A stretch of DNA of 64,000 nucleotides from Nephrocerus scutellatus (lineage: Eukaryota; Arthropoda; Insecta; Diptera; Pipunculidae), in assembly GCA_947095585.1 (NCBI GenBank), contig OX352763.1:15363462-15427461 (forward strand), written 5' to 3'. The notes under the pieces were generated by a model. It saw nothing but the letters and a program-made list of their open reading frames with translations. It did no database searches and was not told the DNA's origin. Position 1 is the stretch's first letter, and each line of letters starts with the position of its first letter. Of the stretch, positions 57,645 through 64,000 are shown one piece after another. A program made the translations under genes and the position numbers.

Positions 57645-60600
57645 ATACATAACAGTACATGCTCTTGGCCCTTTTTAAGACACGTTAAGAGGTGGAACTG
57701 TGAATGAGCTTTTTGGTGTTTTTCTGGAATTCGAAATTCAAGCGCAGTAGTCTAACACAATAACTACTTGAACGGGTTTCATGCTAAAACGATCATTACA
57801 CCATACTTTATCTTCAATGACGTACTCACACAGTCAATGGAGATCGCTACCAGACCATGTTCAATTACTATTTACGCTATTAGTTCAAAAAGGTTGACCA
57901 CGAGAATTATATATTATTCCAACTACCAAATAATGGAGTGATTAAATTCTAAGTTCGGGGATAGTGTTATTCTTAAAAATGAACCAGTCAATTGGCCGCA
58001 TCGTTCGTGTGATTTGACGCATCTTGGCTTTATTCGTTAGAATAATGTCAATTCCACGGTCTATACCAATAAGCCAGAGAGTTAAGACGATCTCTGGAGC
58101 AACGATTCGATATTGCCAGACATATGCAAACAAGTCTTAAACAAGTCGGGTTCAGCGAATTCATTTGTACAAGCGTATTCGTAGTGGATAGTTGGATGGT
58201 GTGGTATTCAGTAAATAATACCACCGATGATTCCTTAATTCGAATTTTTTTTTTTGATATCACAAACACAAGCGGTTTCATTAAAAAATGGGTGCTCTTA
58301 ATGCAGAATTCGAAAAACAAATCACTCTTTTGAGTCTAAGAGCTTTTGATGAACAGGTTTTCTAATAAAGGTTTACTGCAAACTTTTAAAATAAAAACAC
58401 CAAATAAGTTTCTTCTTTTATTCAGATGTGTTTTTGCTTTCACCATATCACTGAGTGCTCTATTTAATGAACTTATGCAACCACTAAACAGAAGGTTTAA
58501 AACTAATATATTATACTCGTATAATAGCAGTACGATTTGCTAATGAGGTTTATTATGACTACAGTCTTTGTTCGTGAGCTTAGTGAATATGTCTAATAAG
58601 AATATGTGAGAGCACGTCGCATCTTAGGCAATCAGAGGGAAGTCTTAATATTTATTAAAATAAACAACATAAGTAGAAATTTTCGCATCAGGGAATCATA
58701 ACCACATCCTGCATGAAAGCCACTTAAAACGAATTGTCAATGATGATAACATAAGACATCTAGTTTTTCGCTAAAGCACCAAAATATTTTATTAAACCGC
58801 ATATCATTAAAGCTCTTTCCTTCCTGACAGACCAACAATCACCCTATCCAGAGTAAGACGAAAATTACATAATTGAGTGCAGAGTGGTGGCAGAAATAAT
58901 GGTTCACATAGCAAGAAATGAAAACCAATAAATGAATGAAATGGAAAGAACATTCAAGCCACAATAATTTCAAAGAATTTTACCAAATCAATTCTGTTCT
59001 TATGCTAACGTCAATTTTCCGTTTGATTGAGTCTCAGGCGGTTGGTCTGTTGGTTTGTTTCTTTAATTTACGATTCCCATGGGCCTTGGCGCCCTTATGA
59101 TTACTTTTAGTTCTGTTGCTGCACTTTACGTTCCCTAAATTGAGTGCTTTGACTTGACACATTTTGAATAAAGCACGAACAAAGCAGGACGTCATGCTGC
59201 GAAATTTCTACCCATCAACGCAGCTGGTAATTCCTTGCATAGAAACAGACGGCCATTGGAACTTGTGACAATTGAGGATTACTGAAGTTTTTGTAGTTTT
59301 ATGTGCCACTAAGAGTAAATTGGTGAAATATTAAAATAATTTCAGGTCACACCAAATCTATAAGGGCGTCTATAAGGTTAAAAAAATCTATATTCACGAA
59401 ATATAATTTTTGCAAAAGAAGTTTGAAATACTAATTTTAAAATGTGTATTCTATTTGGAAAACAAGAAAATTATCGTTTATCCAGTTGGTTCTTATAGCG
59501 TAGATTTAGGCTTTTGTATTCGGTTTGTTTATATGATAATACAGCATCTATATTTATTATAAAACGCATCGTCTTTCTGCATGTCTGTCCGTTAGTGCGT
59601 TTATCTCTCGAGAAGCACTTATCCGATTTACGTGATATTTTCAATACATAGACATACCCTTTGCCAAAATCTTAGTACATATATATTTTGTTACTTTAGA
59701 TATCATAATGAACAATCAAAGACGATAACAGTAAAAATGCAATTTTATTTTAAAATAAAACCCTTTAAACAATAGTGCTGTAGTCCACACATGGCATAAT
59801 CATACTTGTGTAGAAATAATGGAACATAACAATATAAGAAAGCAACTGTACAGATCCGACTTGTCTGTATTATGTAATACACAAAACTATCGCGGTTGCA
59901 GAGCATATATGACAATACAATTTATTTTACAAAGGATTGCAGCTGAATTCTCATGATAATCAAATGCAGACCGAGAAATCAAGTTATCAAACACATCGAT
60001 TCAAGTTAAACAGTGCCTTTTAATATAATTAAAGTTCGTTGTGATCCTACAATATTCTAAAATACACAATATGCTTCCGACATGAATCCCCCAAGAAACA
60101 ACAAGTTCCATACCCTTGACTGTGACTCACCGTGCACTTGTGCTTCTCGTGATGGTCCCTTAACGCCCTAAGAACCCCATTCGAAAACGGGAATCAATTT
60201 AGTATTTCTCATTAATTTCCGATGTATTTAGCCATAGCGTAACCACTCAGATTTCTCATCTTGACATTCATAAACGAAAAGTAAGGAATCCTTCTAACAT
60301 TTAACAATTGCAAGCTTTTAAGAGAACATCGCATGCGATAAGCTTGGTTGGTTAGTCTTTTGTTCGTACAGGAAAGGACAATCTTATGATGTGAGTGCTT
60401 TGGAGCTCCCTTAGAGGGAAATAATTATAAAAACGAGCTGTGTTGTGACATTAAGGAACGAGCGAAATTGTGCACTTGTGGTTGACATGACAAGCACCAC
60501 TATTAAAGTGTATCGGTGGTAGAAAATGTTAATGGATTGGAACGAGGACAAACGTCGACTTCGGAGCTTACACTTTTCTCCCCACCTTGGTGCAATAATA

Positions 60601-60720
60601 GTCCAGATATTCCACAGCACAGAACTGAAGTCAACACTCTGAATCTTATCGAAGAAAATCTCATTTAATATGCGTTCAACTTTATTTCAATAACAATAAA
60701 AGGGAAAGAAAGCAACAATA
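57645..60720. other. No gene seen (3.1 kb)
   Basis: AT-rich, with scattered frames under 95 codons on both strands. 59560-59640 ('TGTCTGTCCG', 'ATCCGATTTACGTGA') has the wording of a widespread insect repeat that I cannot name. Confidence 0.4.
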
Positions 60721-60747
60721 TTCAATTTATTTTTGCAATAAAAACGA

Positions 60748-60993
60748 TTATGCAGCTTCTCTTACACTCCCAAAAGAATCAACACGTGCTTCTTTCACAG
60801 ATGACCGCCTGCTGAGTTCAATGTTGATGCTGAATTCCAACAAATATTCAATTTCTAATAACAATAAAAACAACATCAATAGCTCAGAAGTAAGCAGAAT
60901 GACGAGCAACAGATTGTAAAGATAATTTCCGTTTCCCAAACGGTATAACAACCTTACTACGATTTTTTGCCATTCGGAAAGGACATTCACCAA
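60748..60993 (-). CDS. Unrecognised ORF with membrane segment
   Basis: 81 codons from an ATG at 60993. It contains a long hydrophobic run ('YNLLLVILLTSELLMLFLLL', about residues 26-45) and ends '...FGSVREAA'. An AATAAA (minus strand, about 60740-60735) follows directly after the stop. I recognise no family. A T-rich tract ending in TTATTAG within it could instead be a splice acceptor, making only the last 35 codons an exon. Could well be chance. Confidence 0.2.
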   Translation of the reverse strand: MVNVLSEWQKIVVRLLYRLGNGNYLYNLLLVILLTSELLMLFLLLLEIEYLLEFSINIELSRRSSVKEARVDSFGSVREAA

Positions 60994-60999
60994 AGTACC

Positions 61000-61425
61000 A
61001 ATTGCCGAACATTCCTACTCACTAGCACCGACTAATAAGTCTACTTGCGATGCGTATGATTGACAGATTCAACTACAAATTCCAATTTCTCTCTACTTCC
61101 GAAAGTTTTCTATCTTTTGTCATTTTGTTTAACTTTTATTCTTCTTAAGGACATCAAAAATATTCATTCACTGCATTTGTTATGAATTGACGCATCAATG
61201 TTTTTATATATATGTTAGTTTAGTTTTAGGTTGTTTAGTTTTTTTATTTTATCTATCTATATATACCAAGGTGAAACTTTGTGTGTATTTCTGTATGTAT
61301 GTTCCATATGCACTGCCAAACCCTTCAACCGATCGAAACTTTGCGTAGGCTTTCTATAGGCATTTTTTGAAACTGGTCAGACTCCTGGGTCAAGGGAAGC
61401 ATAGCATAGCATAGGTAAGTAGGTA
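61000..61425. other. No gene seen
   Basis: AT-rich, then a block (61265-61350) with 'TGTATGTATGTTCCATA' and 'CAACCGATCGAAAC'. This resembles 35020-35060 and is probably the edge of an unnamed repeat. Confidence 0.4.
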
Positions 61426-61429
61426 GAGT

Positions 61430-63130
61430 GGTGAACCTCGCTTTACTTGTAAGCTCTCAATTAGCGCTAGAGCGCGCCCTTTTGATACAACCATAAATCT
61501 CGAGGGACCTAGAAGGGATACTTACGCGGTTTAGATCCAGCATGTAGCGTTCAGATACGTGATCAACTCGATGATCCTGTAATCTGAGAGCTCTTTCAGG
61601 TTCACCAAAAATGGTTTACTTAAAATGTGGTGTCTTGACCCTGCTAGGGCCGGATAACTGTTCCTTGACTGAGCTCATTGGACAGCTAACCCACTCCATA
61701 GAGCGTGCGTCTGGAGTGACGCCCTTCTTAGCCAGTTCGTCCGTCCTCTCATTTTCCTCTATATGTTACTGTGCCCCGGCACCCATACTATGTTGATGTC
61801 CAGGAATTGGCAAATCAAAGCCAATTCTTCTTGGCACTGGTGTACATGTTTCGAGTTTATGGTGGTCCTATGAATCGCCCTTATGGCATATTGACTATCA
61901 ACACATAAGCCAACCCTTCCAATTTGTTAGTTACTGAGCCTTAGTGCCCTGCCTGAAAGATACTAGCTGAATCGGGTAGCTTATATGAACTTGATAGATT
62001 TAGATCATCCGAAAAGATACCAGCACCGACACCATCCTTCATCTTAGATTACTGCCTCATACTACCAGTTTCCCCATATGGGAAACACTACGTCGACTGA
62101 AGAGTTCAAGCTAAGTTTAAGGATGCAGAAGTCAGTCGATGATGGTACCATGCCTTCAGGTACTGTCTCCAGTATAGAACAAAGCCCGTATTGTCTATTA
62201 GCAAACCACCCGGATTCTCTTAGTCGTACTCGTACTGCACTACACGTCACAACATACTTGATAAATATGTCATGAGGTAGAAGGTGTAAGATGGTGTTAA
62301 GGGCCTCGGTCGGACATGACTGTAGAGCTCCTGTGAAACATGGCTGCTAATCGCTGTAATCTACTGATTTTGGTGTCATTGCACTTTTTACTCAAAGCTG
62401 GCTACCAGACTAGCGATGCATAGGTAAGAATTGGTCATACAACAGCTGTGTACAGCCAGAGAGCTATCCTCGGATTTCCTGTCGGTTTCCTGCTGCCATA
62501 GAGGGCCACGCACTTTTCTTAGTCCTGTTCTCTATGTTAGGCTCCCAGCTAAGCTTCCTACCCAAGAGTGCTCCGAGATATTTGGTGCTGGGGGTAAGAC
62601 TGAGAATTTGCTCATTGAGTTTTGGAAGGACAAAAACCGGTATTTTAGATTTAATGGTGTAAAGTACCATTTCAGTCCTGGGTTAACTCTAAGGCCACAG
62701 CTTGTTGATGAAGGACTCATTTTTTGACTGGGTCGGAGCTTCCTGAATGGCTTCAATGCAAACATTGTTGAATGCCCATTCTATATCTATGAAGGTGGGT
62801 GACCTGCCTTTAAGATATGCGTGTTGAGATCTCAATGCTTGTGGGACTACAAATCGTTGCCTGATACCATGATCTAGAATGCGCTCCAGAGCTTATAGCA
62901 AGAACGATGATAGACTGAGGGTCAAAAAATCCTTTCCTGATTCATGGCGTCTTCTACCTGCTTTGGGCATGAAAACGCTTTTCCAGCTTCGGGGGACATA
63001 ATTTAGTAGAAGAAAGCTTCTAATCTTCATTAGCCAGGAAGTCGACAGCTCCAGTGACTTGTGTAGCATAATCCCAGCATAATGCCATCTAGGCCGGGAG
63101 ACTTGTAGACCAAAGAACCTTTTAGAGCCC
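61430..63130 (-). mobile_element. LOA/I-type LINE with RNase H, copy 2
   Basis: Second copy of the element at 8160-10170, same strand. Shared points are the 3' block near 61575-61650, the RNase H end ('ERTDELAKK' region near 61720-61745), the thumb 'ALWLYTAVV' and 'PILTYASLVW' near 62405-62465, and 'STKYLGALLGRKLSWEPNIE' at 62464-62670. The RT start lies near 62950-63000 (GRR box), with 'RLDGIML' (usual P-G-P-D-G-I) at about 63075-63095. The GTPQGG palm segment is deleted in this copy. Many shifts and stops. Confidence 0.7.
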
Positions 63131-63289
63131 AGGAAACTTTTTTCCAGATTACTATATTATCTACACCAGATTATCTATATTATCTACACCACGAGTGACT
63201 GGTTGCTCAGCGTGCGTCCTCTCCAAATTATCTACGCATTTATAACTGCTGGTAAGAAAGTGTGTGTAAGAAGATCCAGGGAGTCTGAT

Positions 63290-63870
63290 ATTTTGAAACA
63301 GGATTCCTGGGTCAATCGACCACTCATACACATTTTTTTCAAGTTGTTATGAATTCTCTAATTAAGGAGTTTCCAACCCGGAGTGTGTCCTGTGCTGATT
63401 TGTATGCGCCCGACAATAACAAAAGAAAATACTGGCTCCCTACCTATTTTGGCATAAATATCCCCCAGAATGATTTTTATGTCATACTAAGGACAGGGGC
63501 ATGGAGTTCCCGTTCGACTGATTCTAAAAATTCTTCTTTTTAATCATTTGGGGAATCCTCTGTAGGTGCGTGAACGTTTATGAGGTTATGTTTTCAAATC
63601 TACCGGCACGCGTGCATAGCCGTTCATTTATTGTTTTAAAGCCGATTACGGTGGGTTTCATTCTTTTGCAGACTAGAAACCCCACACCGAGCACATGATG
63701 TCTTGCATGACAGCTGTATTGTATGTCATATTCTGATTTTTGTAAGACATTATTCCCCGTCTACCGCATCTCTTTGATTGTTGCTTTATTGTTAGCTTTA
63801 TATTTGGACAGGGTATCGGCTATATGTTGTGCAGCTCGAGCTCTATACAGTGAGCGTACGCTTCATTGAT
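63290..63870 (-). mobile_element. RTE-type LINE endonuclease fragment
   Basis: Minus strand, from about 63780 down: 'TGNNVLQKSEYDIQYSCHAR' then 'HHVLGVGFLVCKRMKPTVIG' and 'FKTINERLCT'. This is the apurinic-type endonuclease of RTE elements, often annotated as craniofacial development protein 2-like. An ILGDFNAKVGRE-like box (here 'DIYAKIGREP') lies near 63440-63480. The frame is broken twice. It belongs with the RTE copies elsewhere, none of which keeps this domain. Confidence 0.75.
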
Positions 63871-63874
63871 TTTG

Positions 63875-64000
63875 GGTTTTTGATTTATGTGAAATGTTGA
63901 ACCCTAAAACTTTGTAAAGGACTGTGACAAACTTTTATTCCAACGAAAAGCTCATAAAAAAACTACTTTTTCACATTGATCTAGTAGACAGTGGATTTAA
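63875..64000. other. Window end, nothing seen
   Basis: Short AT-rich end with no readable feature. Confidence 0.4.

Noticed and set aside
61408..61425. TAGGTAAGTAGGTAG as further Zelda-type sites
   Set aside because: It lies in the simple-repeat tail of a LINE copy with no promoter nearby.

Overview
The window looks like about 64 kb of nuclear DNA from a higher fly (Diptera, Brachycera; a tephritid fruit fly would fit). It is AT-rich and gene-poor, its introns are short with GT...AG ends, and it is crowded with decayed transposons. The transposase remnants are of the D,D(41)D 'rosa' type, which I recall as first described from the tephritid Ceratitis rosa. There are no operons, Shine-Dalgarno sites or CRISPR arrays. 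Almost everything recognisable outside one locus is a broken mobile element, and most of the longer open frames are chance or transposon debris.

The one well-supported host locus is at 51.8-54.7 kb: two divergent genes 1.4 kb apart. The minus-strand gene (51928-52854) encodes a BEN-domain protein whose reading frame hides an in-frame 66-base intron (spliced length 286 residues). The plus-strand gene (54216-54630) encodes a small acidic/coiled-coil protein across one 88-base intron. Arrangement, domain and size recall the Drosophila early boundary genes Elba1 (Bsg25A) and Elba3, whose products join Elba2 in an insulator complex of the early embryo. The shared upstream region carries two exact CAGGTAG sites and one CAGGTAA (Zelda/TAGteam sites), one CAGGTAG about 130-140 bases from each predicted start of transcription. 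Both genes also have a TATA box plus an Inr match at about the right spacing. A second, weaker host candidate is a tiny secreted-peptide gene at 49.4-49.8 kb.

Layout: 1.5-3.3 kb RTE-type LINE (-); 4.5-6.2 kb CR1/Jockey-type LINE (+); 8.2-10.2 kb LOA/I-type LINE with RNase H (-); 11.5-12.3 kb RNase H fragment of another LINE (-); 12.5-12.9 kb long hairpin element; 13.1-14.1 kb second RTE family (+); 15.5-16.3 kb Jockey-type RT with a TA microsatellite inside it (-); 16.6-16.85 kb SINE with a nested 96-bp hairpin; 19.8-20.3 kb RTE piece (+); 20.85-21.7 kb rosa-like transposase (+); 22.25-22.5 kb minisatellite (-); 25.4-25.7 kb possible retropepsin (-); 26.7-27.2 kb RNase H fragment (+); 30.0-31.6 kb RTE (-); 33.1-34.0 kb R1-type (-) and CR1-type (+) pieces; 36.5-37.2 kb tandem array of the same minisatellite (+); 37.8-38.4 kb RTE tail (-); 39.8-40.8 kb CR1 piece and SINE; 41.7-42.5 kb Tc1/mariner relic (-); 43.2-43.7 kb Ty3/gypsy RNase H (+); 44.7-44.95 kb CR1 piece; 46.9-48.75 kb SINE, CR1 endonuclease and RTE in series (+); 50.6-51.45 kb rosa, LINE and RTE pieces; 54.85-55.04 kb rosa piece; 57.1-57.6 kb CR1 piece; 61.4-63.1 kb second LOA/I-type copy (-); 63.3-63.9 kb RTE endonuclease (-). 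The rest is AT-rich DNA in which I see no gene.

All family names rest on motif recognition by eye. LINE boundaries are approximate, often to within 50-100 bases.
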